Shown: one piece after another, positions 1 to 6,942 of the stretch | Layout of the letters: the number at the start of each line of letters is the position of its first letter | Numbering within the stretch: the first letter of the stretch is position 1 | Assembly (NCBI GenBank): GCA_016928975.1 | Contig: JAFGJR010000300.1 | Span: 1-64,000 of the forward strand | Direction of reading: 5' to 3' | Length of the DNA stretch: 64,000 bases | Source of the DNA: Sedimentisphaerales bacterium | Lineage (GTDB): Bacteria > Planctomycetota > Phycisphaerae > Sedimentisphaerales > SG8-4 | Program-made: the position numbers and the translations under genes | The notes under the pieces: model-generated | What the model saw: the letters and a program-made list of their open reading frames with translations, nothing else | The model's database searches: none | Told to the model about the DNA's origin: nothing

Positions 1-525
1 CCGGCTCGGCCGACCTGATCCCTGGTTTTGCCCCAGAAACACGGGTCGAAACCTGACTTCGGGACTTTTGTCGTAGGCGTCTTGTTTGGCGCCCTCGCCC
101 GCGCTGGTAGTGACGCCGTTAGGCGGTTCCTCTTGTAGAGACGCAAAATCTTGCGTCTCTACAGAAGACATGGCGGGCACACTGCAAACAGCCTCCATCC
201 GGTCAATTGGCTTTGTTTCGCACACCGGGTGATCGACCATGTAGCCCAGCCGCCCTCGGCTGGGGTCACCCCCGGGGGCGGGGGTGCTACTTGACACTTC
301 CCCAATTGGCTTTGTTTCGCACGGCGGGTCAGCATCGGCTCCACTTGACACTTCACACTTCGAACTTGACACTTCCTCCCATTGGCTTTGTTTCACGGCC
401 TCCTGCTCCCGGCGGAGCCGGTGCAGCTCGTTGTAGCTGCGATACAGGCTGCTCTCAATCCATCGCGGCCCGCTGGACTTCTGCGCGTTGAGACGATTGG
501 CGGTGACCTGTGCTTCGGTCGTCAT
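1..525 (-). CDS. Partial hypothetical protein of repeat-rich planctomycete type, runs off left edge
   Basis: Minus-strand frame starting at ATG 525-523 and open for 175 codons to the window edge, so the 3' end is outside. A strong AAGGAGG Shine-Dalgarno (complement of 534-540) lies 8 nt upstream. Residues 8-21 read TANRLNAQKSSGPR, which I recall from memory as the opening of a widespread planctomycete hypothetical-protein family. Right after it the protein jumps to WIESSLYRSYNELHRLR, which resembles the C-terminal region of that family, so an internal deletion is likely. The rest is low-complexity and built from repeats: CETKPI occurs twice and a diverged KQSQW once (from the 20-base repeat at 204-223, 303-322 and 381-394), plus EVSSS-type segments and a 30-base palindrome read as VETQDFASL. 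No function can be given. It may be a decaying relic despite the intact start. Confidence 0.55.
   Translation of the reverse strand, partial: MTTEAQVTANRLNAQKSSGPRWIESSLYRSYNELHRLRREQEAVKQSQWEEVSSSKCEVSSGADADPPCETKPIGEVSSSTPAPGGDPSRGRLGYMVDHPVCETKPIDRMEAVCSVPAMSSVETQDFASLQEEPPNGVTTSAGEGAKQDAYDKSPEVRFRPVFLGQNQGSGRPSR
134..163. repeat. 30-bp perfect palindrome (GTAGAGACGCAA family), copy 1
   Basis: Thirteen-base arms TGTAGAGACGCAA / TTGCGTCTCTACA around a four-base loop. An almost identical copy is at 38497-38525 inside the GH2 gene. Both copies are read in frame by the host reading frame as VETQ..ASL. Confidence 0.85.
204..394. repeat. Three direct copies of CAATTGGCTTTGTTTCGCAC
   Basis: Copies at 204-223 and 303-322 are identical over 20 bases; a third, shorter and diverged copy is at 381-394. 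CTTGACACTTC segments recur between them. On the minus strand they encode the CETKPI / KQSQW peptides of the edge protein. They are spaced about 80-100 bp apart with unrelated spacers, so this is not a CRISPR array. Confidence 0.8.
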
Positions 526-559
526 GGGCGATACCTCCTTACATGGATGATTGATAGGT

Positions 560-736
560 GGACTTCTGCAAAATGGACATTGGGCCTACTTTGGGAAGGA
601 GAAATCTTGTCTTTCGATTTTTCCTTCCTAAACCTCAACCACCGTCCAGATAAGGAGTTACGTTGATCCTTCAAGGAAATCAAAGAATGAGATTTCCTTG
701 AAGAATATAGGCCCAATGTCCATTTTGCAGAAGTCC
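560..736 (-). mobile_element. Two-hairpin inverted-repeat element, copy A
   Basis: Perfect 28-bp terminal inverted repeats lie at 560-587 and 709-736 (starting GGACTTCTGCAAAATG). Inside are two further hairpins: one around 591-632 (GGGAAGGAGAAATC arm) and one around 669-704 (CTTCAAGGAAATC arm). Copy B at 10726-10903 has the same termini and the same two hairpins in the opposite orientation. There is no coding capacity, so this looks like a non-autonomous MITE/REPIN-like element. No clear target-site duplication was recognised. Confidence 0.8.
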
Positions 737-935
737 AGTGACAATTGATGGTTGGCAGGCCGGCCGGTCTCACGGCGCACTCCCGCCGGACGAAAATGGT
801 CCAACGACCATATAATAGAGACGCTCCAGGGGGCGAAATGTTGCAGAGAATTCTGTTACATACTGACAAGACTCGCAAGTGCTTCTGGCGTAGAGACTTG
901 GCGGCTATGCTGGTGTCCGGAAGCCCAGCCAGGGA

Positions 936-1029
936 CTGGGGTGCCATGCCTACGCTCGCGCAGGCATGGTTCATCGATGGGACAAGGCATGCTTACGCGA
1001 AATGCGTAAGCATGGCACCCGCTCCCCAG
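936..1029. repeat. Cloverleaf palindromic repeat, copy 1
   Basis: The outer arms (CTGGGGTGCCATG at 936-948 and its interrupted complement at 1011-1029) enclose two hairpins, 944-969 and 988-1014. The second hairpin has 11-bp arms CATGCTTACGC / GCGTAAGCATG. A related element with the same arms is at 36021-36110. REP/REPIN-like. Confidence 0.7.
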
Positions 1030-1045
1030 ACTCCATCCGCAACAT

Positions 1046-1098
1046 TTGACAGCACCCCGGCCGTCAATGCCAATAATGAATAATGAAGACGTGACCCT
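1046..1098 (-). repeat. RAYT-unit left end, inverted relic
   Basis: The sequence 1072-1098 (AATAATGAATAATGAAGACG and onward) preceded by CCGGCCGTCAATGCC is the reverse complement of the 2966-3020 segment just upstream of the transposase start relic at 3034. It therefore marks the left end of another, lost copy in the opposite orientation. Confidence 0.55.
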
Positions 1099-1141
1099 AC
1101 TTCCCCAAATGACAAATAAGTATTATGTCCCCGGAAATCCC

Positions 1142-1225
1142 GAAATCCTGCGTCACGCGGCTCAGGATCGCCAACTCGCCAAGGACCTCGACCGCCTGCG
1201 ACGCACGCTGCAAAATAATGAATAA
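1142..1225 (+). pseudogene. RAYT transposase C-terminal relic 1
   Basis: Frame encoding EILRHAAQDRQLAKDLDRL and ending LQNNE-stop (TAA 1223-1225). It is almost identical to the C-terminal 28 residues of the longer relic at 1321-1518. Only the very end of the gene survives, followed directly by the terminal repeat at 1214-1240, which overlaps the stop codon. Confidence 0.6.
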
Positions 1226-1240
1226 TGAAGACGTGACCCC
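1214..1240 (+). repeat. RAYT-unit right terminal repeat, copy 1
   Basis: A 27-base repeat beginning AATAATGAATAATGAAGACG and ending in CCCC. It carries the last codons (N-N-E) and the stop of the transposase relic. Confidence 0.7.
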
Positions 1241-1255
1241 CCTTACCCCCTGCAA

Positions 1256-1282
1256 AATAATGAATAATGAAGACGTGACCCC
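1256..1282 (+). repeat. RAYT-unit right terminal repeat, copy 2
   Basis: A second copy of the 27-base end, 42 bases after the first and preceded by only CTGCAA of transposase sequence. This is a small tandem duplication of the element end. Confidence 0.7.
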
Positions 1283-1320
1283 CCTTACCCGCCCCCCTTT
1301 ACCCTGACCCCCTTTACCCT

Positions 1321-1518
1321 TTACTCCGGGATGTGGCCATCTGCCTGGTGCGGGAGTTCAGCGGCCTGCGATGGCGGGACCTCGGAGGCCATTTTGGCGG
1401 CATCGGCGGCTCAGCTGTGACGATGCGCTGCCGCGAAATCCTGCGTCACGCGGCTCAGGATCGCCCACTCGCCAAGGACCTCGACCGCTTGCGACGCAGG
1501 CTGCAAAATAATGAATAA
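1321..1518 (+). pseudogene. RAYT (REP-associated Y1-type) transposase C-terminal relic 2
   Basis: Open frame of 65 codons ending TAA 1516-1518. It reads LLRDVAICLVREFSGLRWRD, then LGGHFGGIGGSAVTM, then the EILRHAAQDR..NNE tail. The RE-x-SGL...L-x-x-HFGG..GSAV pattern is the helix-turn-helix-like C-terminal segment of long RAYT-type transposases related to IS200/IS605 TnpA. The N-terminal HUH catalytic domain is missing; an N-terminal piece occurs separately at 3034-3164. Upstream (1283-1320) is C/T-rich repeat sequence. A GTG at 1333 could act as a start, but nothing supports expression. Confidence 0.65.
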
Positions 1519-1531
1519 TGAAGACGTGACC
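1507..1531 (+). repeat. RAYT-unit right terminal repeat, copy 3
   Basis: Same end sequence as 1214-1240, again overlapping the last codons and stop of a transposase relic. It is the last end before the restriction gene at 1719. Confidence 0.7.
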
Positions 1532-1718
1532 TCCTTTACACTTTACACCCTATCAGGAAACCGTATAATACATAGTTGGGGGAAGGAGAACACGAGGAAC
1601 AGAGCGCAACGCGTCCAGATTGCACGGAAGGCGATCCTTTGAGTCAGTAATGGTGTGAATCGCCTGACTTCGTGGTCTCACAAGTTAGCTGTGAGGCGCA
1701 TTTGACGGGGCTGCTGAG

Positions 1719-2942
1719 GTGAGCGTACGACGCATTAGGCAGAATGTGCCTGTCCGTCTGGGGAACGTCCGCATTCATGAGCGCCGACTGCTGGACCGGC
1801 TCGCAGACCTACGGCGGGCAATTAGAGCTTGGGCCAAACGCCGTGACTTGTGGTACGACGCGGGGTTTCATGTGCCGTTCGTCTGGAACGGGGACCGTCC
1901 GGAGAGGGGAGACGTCCTCTACTTCTATTTTGAGGGGCCCCTTTACCATCTCTTCAACTATGCGTCTGGCCCTGAGTACGAACGGCGGGTGGCGGAGTTT
2001 GGGAGGATCCTCGAAGAGCGTGGATTCTGGTACGACTACCTCTACCACTACATGATCACCATCCTTCCCTCCGACGACAAGTCCATCGATGAGTACTTCG
2101 CCCTCTATCGTTGGCAGTGGTTGCAGCACCTTGCGCAGAAACGTTTGACTGATATCCACAGCGAGGTGTTCGACTACGTTGAGGAGCACCCCGAGGCCCT
2201 AGCGCGTCTAAGTTGGCGGCAGTACGAAGAAGTGCTCGACTCTATTTTCAAGAATCAAGGCTACTACACGGAACTCGGCCCAGGGACAAACGACGGTGGT
2301 GTCGACATCCGCCTCTATCAGAACTCAGCGATTCCTGAGCTTGTCACCGTTGTCCAGGCCAAACGCTACACAAGTCGCCCCATCGGGCTAGATGCGGTGG
2401 CTGCGCTGCTGGGGGTCGCTGTTGAGCAGAGAGCTGAGCGCGGAATTCTCGCCACGACTTCCCGATTTCAGCCGAAGGCCCAGAGATTCGCTAAGAGTAC
2501 GCAAAGCCGGATTGATCTCCCCTCCATCGAACTCGCTGATGCAAAGCGGGTGTCGGGCTGGTGCGCGGATATTGCCAAGGTGCTTGACGGCTATTTCTTA
2601 GGGAATTCGACTGAGCCGCCGCCTCTCGTCGCGAACGCGCCCTCCACCGAGTTGACCGGTAAGGTGCTGGTGGCACATGGTGGATACGAGATTATCGCGA
2701 ACTTCTTCGGTGTCGTGGAGGTGGACTTCCCTCATGAGGTAATTGTGAAAGAGATCGCGAGCAAGCGGCTGGACCCGTATAACAGTGGATATGAGGTGCC
2801 AGCCCCTGCGATACCGTGCGCGGGCAAACGTTTCGTTGCGTTCAAGCACACGGCTAACGATGGTTCGGTCAGCTACTGGGGAAACGGTCAACTCTACTCG
2901 CTTTGGGATGGCACTCGTCAGTGGTTTGACCACAACGACTAA
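1719..2942 (+). CDS. Orphan Mrr-like restriction endonuclease
   Basis: 407 residues from a GTG start with only a weak upstream Shine-Dalgarno. The middle of the protein (about 165-280) matches the Mrr catalytic domain of the PD-(D/E)XK nuclease fold: YEEVLDSIFKNQGYYTELG, then D192-GG-V-D196 and Q213-A-K215-RY as the Asp...Gln-x-Lys active site. Residues 1-160 form an aromatic-rich domain (YFYFEGPLYHLFNY, FWYDYLYHYM) that I do not recognise, and 300-407 is another unassigned domain. Family knowledge: Mrr-type enzymes cut modified DNA or act as orphan or antiphage nucleases. No methyltransferase or specificity subunit is adjacent. The gene is bounded on both sides by transposase-unit ends (1507-1531 and 2966-2992), which suggests acquisition by transfer. 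Confidence 0.8.
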   Translation: MSVRRIRQNVPVRLGNVRIHERRLLDRLADLRRAIRAWAKRRDLWYDAGFHVPFVWNGDRPERGDVLYFYFEGPLYHLFNYASGPEYERRVAEFGRILEERGFWYDYLYHYMITILPSDDKSIDEYFALYRWQWLQHLAQKRLTDIHSEVFDYVEEHPEALARLSWRQYEEVLDSIFKNQGYYTELGPGTNDGGVDIRLYQNSAIPELVTVVQAKRYTSRPIGLDAVAALLGVAVEQRAERGILATTSRFQPKAQRFAKSTQSRIDLPSIELADAKRVSGWCADIAKVLDGYFLGNSTEPPPLVANAPSTELTGKVLVAHGGYEIIANFFGVVEVDFPHEVIVKEIASKRLDPYNSGYEVPAPAIPCAGKRFVAFKHTANDGSVSYWGNGQLYSLWDGTRQWFDHND

Positions 2943-2965
2943 GAAGGGGAGCAAGGGGGGAGCAA

Positions 2966-2992
2966 GGGGTCACGTCTTCATTATTCATTATT
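2966..2992 (-). repeat. RAYT-unit left terminal repeat
   Basis: Reverse complement of the right-end repeat (27/27 against 1214-1240). It sits 42 bases upstream of the transposase start relic at 3034, so the transposase unit is bounded by inverted repeats. Confidence 0.75.
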
Positions 2993-3033
2993 GGTATTGA
3001 CGACGGAGGCCGGGAGGGGTATACAATGGAGGG

Positions 3034-3164
3034 ATGGCCAGAGCCTTGCGGATCGAATATGCGAGTGCGTTCTATCATGTGCTCACTGTCTGATGAGCAA
3101 TCACTACCACCTGATCCTCGGCGGCTTTGGCCGCACTATCAAGGAGCTCAGCGTCTATTCTTGA
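3034..3164 (+). pseudogene. RAYT transposase N-terminal relic, internally deleted
   Basis: The ATG at 3034 follows a typical leader (GTATACAATGGAGGG). It encodes MARALRIEYASAFYHVLTV, the conserved opening of RAYT/IS200-like transposases, then a stop at 3091-3093. From 3090 another phase reads LMSNHYHLILGG, the HUH (His-x-His) block that normally lies some tens of residues further on. The interval between the opening and the HUH block has been deleted and the rest of the gene is absent. The frame ends at TGA 3162-3164. Confidence 0.7.
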
Positions 3165-3200
3165 GCATCTTCGCGTTTTGTTGAGTGTCTTCGTGGCGAT

Positions 3201-3224
3201 GGGGCAACCACAGGGGGTTGCCCC
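3201..3224. repeat. Short GGGGCAACC hairpin
   Basis: Nine-base arms GGGGCAACC / GGTTGCCCC around ACAGGG. Intergenic, with no U-tract after it, so probably a REP-type repeat rather than a terminator. Confidence 0.5.
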
Positions 3225-3328
3225 TACGAGCGGCGAAGGGCCGCGTGAACGCGGGACTCCCGCGAAGAACCGCACGTAGTGTCCCCCCTGAATGTGGCTA
3301 TCGCGACACGGTAGCCAGTCTGCCCCCA

Positions 3329-3401
3329 TGTCATTCCCGCGCAGGCGGGAATCCAGTCACCCACCGAATGGTTCTGGACCCCCGCCTGCGCGGGGGTGAC
3401 A
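3329..3401. repeat. Inverted repeat of the CCCGCGCAGGCGGG type
   Basis: Imperfect arms of about 29 bp at 3329-3357 and 3373-3401 (TGTCATTCCCGCGCAGGCGG and complement) enclose a 15-base spacer. This kind of palindrome is common between genes in many bacteria. One copy is seen here. Confidence 0.7.
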
Positions 3402-3537
3402 TAACAGGACTCGTTCCGCTTTGTGCCTTCAAGCGGGACGTTGACAGGGGAAGGGGCGGGGCCTACACTCGGTCCACCGTTGGCTGCATGCGTGACCGAT
3501 GAGTGATATGCATTGCGATTGAGTATTTCGTATCTAT

Positions 3538-3617
3538 GGGTGGCAGCGGCAAGCGCAGCTTGCCGATGGTCTGCCCATTCGCCATCGGCAAGCCCTTCGG
3601 CCTTGCCGCTGCCACCC
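3538..3617. repeat. 80-bp palindromic repeat (GGCAGCGGCAAG family), copy 1
   Basis: The outer arms GGGTGGCAGCGGCAAG / CTTGCCGCTGCCACCC enclose inner CTTGCCGATGG / CCATCGGCAAG arms. An inverted second copy is at 36180-36261. Located about 75 bp upstream of the symporter start. Confidence 0.8.
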
Positions 3618-3692
3618 GAGCTTGACGGACTATGAAAAACTCATGTGTAACCGGTATGACACGCAGTGCGACGGCTGTGGAAGGGGCACGGC

Positions 3693-5570
3693 ATGAGTGA
3701 GTGGCACGCCATCGCATCATCGGTTCTGGGCGCCGGCAGCGTCGCGATTGGAAACGTTGATCTCATCGTCATCGTAGCGTATTTCAGCGTGATCCTCGGT
3801 CTGGGCGTCTGGGCGGGGCTCAAACGTCGCGGCGGGACCGAGAGCGCGGGGTACTTCCTGGCCGGCGGGTCGCTGACCTGGCCGTTGATTGGGATGGCTC
3901 TGTTCTCCACGAACATTTCCACGATCCACTTGGTCAGTCAGGCCCAGGAAGGCTACGTGAACGGCCTGGCCTACGGCAACTTCGAGTGGATGGCGCCGTT
4001 TCTGCTGATCACCTTGTCACTGTTCTTCGCCCCGTTCTACTTTCGGTCGAAGGTCGCGACGTTACCGGACTTTCTGGAGCGGCGGTACAGCCGGGCCTGT
4101 CGCGACTGGCTGGCGGCTATGTCCATCATCTCCGCCATCGTCATCCACATCGGCTTTACCCTCTACACCGGCGCCGTCGTGCTGGAAGAGATGTTCGGGA
4201 TCGACAAGATGACGAGCATCATCGGGGCCTCGATCGTGACGGGCATCTACACGATCGTCGGCGGCCTCCTGGCGGTCGTGCTGACGGAATCGCTCCAGAC
4301 GGTCATCCTGCTGGCCGGCGCCATTTTGATTACGCTCGTGGCGTTCACTCGGGCCGGCGGCTGGGAGGGCATCGCGACCCACGTCGATCCGGTGAAGCTG
4401 ACGGTTTTGCGCTCGGCGCAGGACCCGGCGAACCTGCCGTGGTATTCGGTCTTCTTGGGCTACCCGGTGATCGGGCTCTGGTACTGGTGCGCCGATCAGA
4501 CGATCGTGCAGCGGGTGCTCGGGGCCAAGGACGTGAACCACGCCCGCGTTGGTCCGCTGTTTGCCGGGTTCATTAAGATCCTGCCGGTCTTCATCTTCGT
4601 CCTTCCGGGCACCATCTGCCTGGCGCTGCTGAACCAGGGCAAGCTCACCGCGCTTCCGGCTGTGCAGGTCGCCGGGTCGGCGGCTGCCATACCCCAGATG
4701 TCGGATGCCGAGCGCCGGACCTATCAAGCGGTGCGTGACTACGGCGGGCAGGACGGGGTCGTTCGCGTCGATTACGTCGTGGAACAGACCGGCCTGAGCA
4801 AGCCGCAGGTGGACGTCGCGATGACGGACCTGGTCAACAAGGGCGTGCTGAAGCCCAAGTCCGACGCGGTCTACGCCCACATGATCCTGGAGCTGCTTCC
4901 TCCCGGCCTGCGAGGCATCCTTGCGGCCGCCTTGCTGGCGGCTCTCATGAGCACCGTTTCAGGCGCCTTGAATTCCATCGCCACGCTCTTCAGCTATGAT
5001 CTCTATCGCCGCTGGCGTCCGGACACGCCGGACCACAAACTCGTGATTATCGGTCGAATCGCCACGTTTGTAGCGATGATCATCGCGATCCTCTGGTCAC
5101 CCTTGGTCGGTCACTATAAGAGCATCTACCAGGGTGTGAACACGATCATTTCCTATCTTGCCCCACCGATCACGACGGTGTTCATTTGGGGCGTGTTCTG
5201 GCGGCGGGCCTCCAGCCGGGCGGCGCTGACGACATTGGTCGTCGGCTCGCTCCTGGGAATCACGGTCTTTGCTCTGGATTGGTACAAGGACTATACCGGC
5301 TGGAACGTTCAGTTCATGATGGCGGCGTTCTACCTGTTCGCGATCTGCTCGGCGGTTCTGGTGGTAGCGTCCCTGGTCTGGCCGCACCAGCATACGGCTG
5401 AGAGCGACCGGCTGGTCTGGCGAAACCCGCTGGAGGCGTTGCAGGACCGCGGCTGGCGCGGCCTGGGCAACTACAAGCTACTGGCCGGGCTGCTCTTCGC
5501 CATCATGGTCCTGCTATACGTGATCTTCGCCACGGAGGCCACGCAACGTTTCTTCGGCCTGATACGATGA
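3693..5570 (+). CDS. Sodium:solute symporter (SSS/SLC5 family), likely deoxysugar uptake
   Basis: The ATG at 3693 has an AAGGGG Shine-Dalgarno 6 nt upstream; it is preferred over an upstream GTG at 3666. About 625 residues with multiple membrane segments and typical SSS signatures: DLIVIVAYF in the first helix, the SAGYFLAGGSLTWPLIG region, and LLAALMSTVSGALNSIATL late in the protein. Unusual: between two helices there is a soluble insert of about 65 residues (MSDAERRTYQAVRDYGGQDG, then VEQTGLSKPQVDVAMTDLV) that reads like a small winged-helix. The gene overlaps the next by a few bases and is followed by a rhamnose-type mutarotase and FucU, so L-rhamnose or L-fucose import is a reasonable inference. 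The substrate is not determinable from sequence. Confidence 0.85.
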   Translation: MSEWHAIASSVLGAGSVAIGNVDLIVIVAYFSVILGLGVWAGLKRRGGTESAGYFLAGGSLTWPLIGMALFSTNISTIHLVSQAQEGYVNGLAYGNFEWMAPFLLITLSLFFAPFYFRSKVATLPDFLERRYSRACRDWLAAMSIISAIVIHIGFTLYTGAVVLEEMFGIDKMTSIIGASIVTGIYTIVGGLLAVVLTESLQTVILLAGAILITLVAFTRAGGWEGIATHVDPVKLTVLRSAQDPANLPWYSVFLGYPVIGLWYWCADQTIVQRVLGAKDVNHARVGPLFAGFIKILPVFIFVLPGTICLALLNQGKLTALPAVQVAGSAAAIPQMSDAERRTYQAVRDYGGQDGVVRVDYVVEQTGLSKPQVDVAMTDLVNKGVLKPKSDAVYAHMILELLPPGLRGILAAALLAALMSTVSGALNSIATLFSYDLYRRWRPDTPDHKLVIIGRIATFVAMIIAILWSPLVGHYKSIYQGVNTIISYLAPPITTVFIWGVFWRRASSRAALTTLVVGSLLGITVFALDWYKDYTGWNVQFMMAAFYLFAICSAVLVVASLVWPHQHTAESDRLVWRNPLEALQDRGWRGLGNYKLLAGLLFAIMVLLYVIFATEATQRFFGLIR

Positions 5571-5584
5571 TAAGGAGGCTTCAC

Positions 5585-6379
5585 ATGAGACCTGCTCGTA
5601 GGGTGGTGCTTGCCCCACCGATTCTCCTGTTTATCTTGTCCGCGCTTGCGGCGCAGGGGTGCCGGGTGGCCGGCCCAGAGCCCAGCCGGGAAGGCGCGGT
5701 GATCGGTATCCCAGGCGACGCCATCCCCGAATACAAGCGGTTGCACGCAGACACCTGGCCCGGCGTGCTCCAGGTGATCGACAGGGCGCACATTCACAAC
5801 TACTCCATCTATCTCGGCGAGGTCGCCCCAGGCCGGCACTACCTGTTCGCGTACTCCGAGTACACCGGCAAGAACCGCGAGGCCGACAAAGCCAGGATCG
5901 CCGGCGACAAGACCATGCAGGAGTGGTGGAAGCACACCGACCCGCTGCAAAGGCCCCTGCCGACGAGGAAAGAGGGCGAGTGGTGGTCCCGGTGGGAGGA
6001 GGTGTTCCACTACGCCGGTCCGGCGTACAAAGAGAGCGACGTCAAGTCGCGCCATGGCTCGATCGTCGGGCTGCGCGAGGAGGCGATTCTCGTATACACG
6101 CAGATGCACGCGGCGGTCTGGCCGGGCGTTTTGGCGGCCCTTGAAAGGGCCAACATCCGCAACTACTCGATCTACATGGGCCGGACCAAGCCCGGCGAGT
6201 ATCTGCTGTTCAGCTATTTCGAGTACATCGGCGATGACTTCAATGCCGACATGGCCCGGATGGCCGACGAGGTGACCAAGGCTTGGTGGACGTACACCGA
6301 CCCGCTCCAGCAGCGCCTGCCGGGTACGCCGGAAGGCAGCCAGTGGAAGACGATGGAAGAGGTGTTCCACACAGATTGA
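5585..6379 (+). CDS. Secreted lipoprotein with two tandem L-rhamnose mutarotase (RhaM) domains
   Basis: The ATG at 5585 is favoured by AAGGAGG 6 nt upstream (an ATG at 5567 also exists). The signal peptide ends in LSALAAQGC, a lipobox. Two homologous units follow, each with LH/MHA..WPGV, NYSIY, a LF.Y.EY segment, WW..TDPLQ..LP and EVFH. These are the hallmarks of the RhaM/L-fucose-mutarotase family that interconverts alpha and beta anomers of L-rhamnose; family members are normally single-domain, cytoplasmic and about 100 residues. Here the two copies are fused and exported, presumably acting at the cell surface next to the symporter encoded upstream. Whether both copies are active is unknown. 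Confidence 0.82.
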   Translation: MRPARRVVLAPPILLFILSALAAQGCRVAGPEPSREGAVIGIPGDAIPEYKRLHADTWPGVLQVIDRAHIHNYSIYLGEVAPGRHYLFAYSEYTGKNREADKARIAGDKTMQEWWKHTDPLQRPLPTRKEGEWWSRWEEVFHYAGPAYKESDVKSRHGSIVGLREEAILVYTQMHAAVWPGVLAALERANIRNYSIYMGRTKPGEYLLFSYFEYIGDDFNADMARMADEVTKAWWTYTDPLQQRLPGTPEGSQWKTMEEVFHTD

Positions 6380-6383
6380 ACGA

Positions 6384-6483
6384 CAGGTCCTATTCGTCCT
6401 ATCGGTCCTATGAGTCCTACGCCTTTCCGCAGGCGCGCGACCAGAGAGACAGGACAAATAGGACGGATAGGACTCATAGGACA
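6384..6483. repeat. Inverted repeat of TCCTATNNG units
   Basis: The left arm (6384-6420) consists of tandem TCCTAT/TCCTAC units; the right arm (6448-6483) is the complementary AGGAC-AATAGGACGG-type series. It fills the spacer between the mutarotase and fucU. Related elements are at 57764-57850 and, more diverged, 56477-56558. Confidence 0.75.
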
Positions 6484-6516
6484 CAATAGCCGCACTGATT
6501 CAAAGGAGCTTGTGCC

Positions 6517-6942
6517 ATGCTCAAGAACGTACCGTCGATCTTGTCGCCGGAGCTGATGAAGACCCTGCTGGAGATGGGTCACGGGGATGAAATCGTCCTG
6601 GCGGACGGGAACTTTCCAGCCGCCAGCGTGGCACGGAGGCTGATCCGATGCGACGGTCACGGCGTGCCCGAATTGCTGGAGGCTGTCCTGAAGTTCCTGC
6701 CGCTGGACGTCTACGTGGATCGCCCGGTCGCTCTGATGGCGGTTGTCCCCGGCGACAAGACGAAACCGACCATCTGGGAGCAGTACCGCACGATCGTCAA
6801 AGACAGCGGCGAGCGGTTCTCGGACTTTGAGTTCGTCGAGCGATTCGCCTTCTACGAGCGAGCGAAACGGGCCTACGCCGTCGTCGCCACCGGCGAAAAG
6901 GCCCTTTACGCCAATATCATCCTCAAGAAGGGCGTTCTCTGA
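6517..6942 (+). CDS. fucU: L-fucose mutarotase FucU (RbsD/FucU family)
   Basis: 141 residues, the usual family length, preceded by AAAGGAG. Recognised by the N-terminal SPELMKTLLEMGHGDEIVLAD (HGD catalytic region), FPAASVA, and the conserved tail FYERAKRAYAVVATGE with a C-terminal NIILKKGV. FucU/RbsD proteins catalyse anomer conversion of fucose or ribose. It is the third gene of the symporter/mutarotase unit and the cytoplasmic counterpart of the exported RhaM-type protein. Fucose versus rhamnose preference is inferred from family resemblance only. Confidence 0.85.
   Translation: MLKNVPSILSPELMKTLLEMGHGDEIVLADGNFPAASVARRLIRCDGHGVPELLEAVLKFLPLDVYVDRPVALMAVVPGDKTKPTIWEQYRTIVKDSGERFSDFEFVERFAFYERAKRAYAVVATGEKALYANIILKKGVL

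Larger units (their letters stand above)
526..1718. other. Gene-poor repeat and transposon-relic zone
   Basis: About 1.2 kb without an intact gene. It contains the two-hairpin element, the cloverleaf repeat, two transposase C-terminal relics and four terminal repeats listed separately. The remaining stretches (737-935, 1532-1718) show no recognisable gene. Confidence 0.7.

Noticed and set aside
204..394. Possible CRISPR array from the three CAATTGGCTTTGTTTCGCAC repeats
   Set aside because: Only three copies, one diverged, with unequal spacers and no Cas genes. They lie within a coding frame.
1072..1531. Possible CRISPR or toxin-antitoxin small ORFs from repeats encoding NNEDVTP
   Set aside because: The repeats are ends of a RAYT unit and include its stop codon; spacing is irregular and the small frames are by-products.
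3201..3401. Strong hairpins as intrinsic terminators
   Set aside because: No following T-tracts and no gene ending just upstream on either strand. They fit dispersed palindromic repeats.
4062..4880. Minus-strand 272-codon frame inside the symporter gene
   Set aside because: Charged, motif-free shadow of the symporter, which has well-defined membrane segments and SSS signatures.
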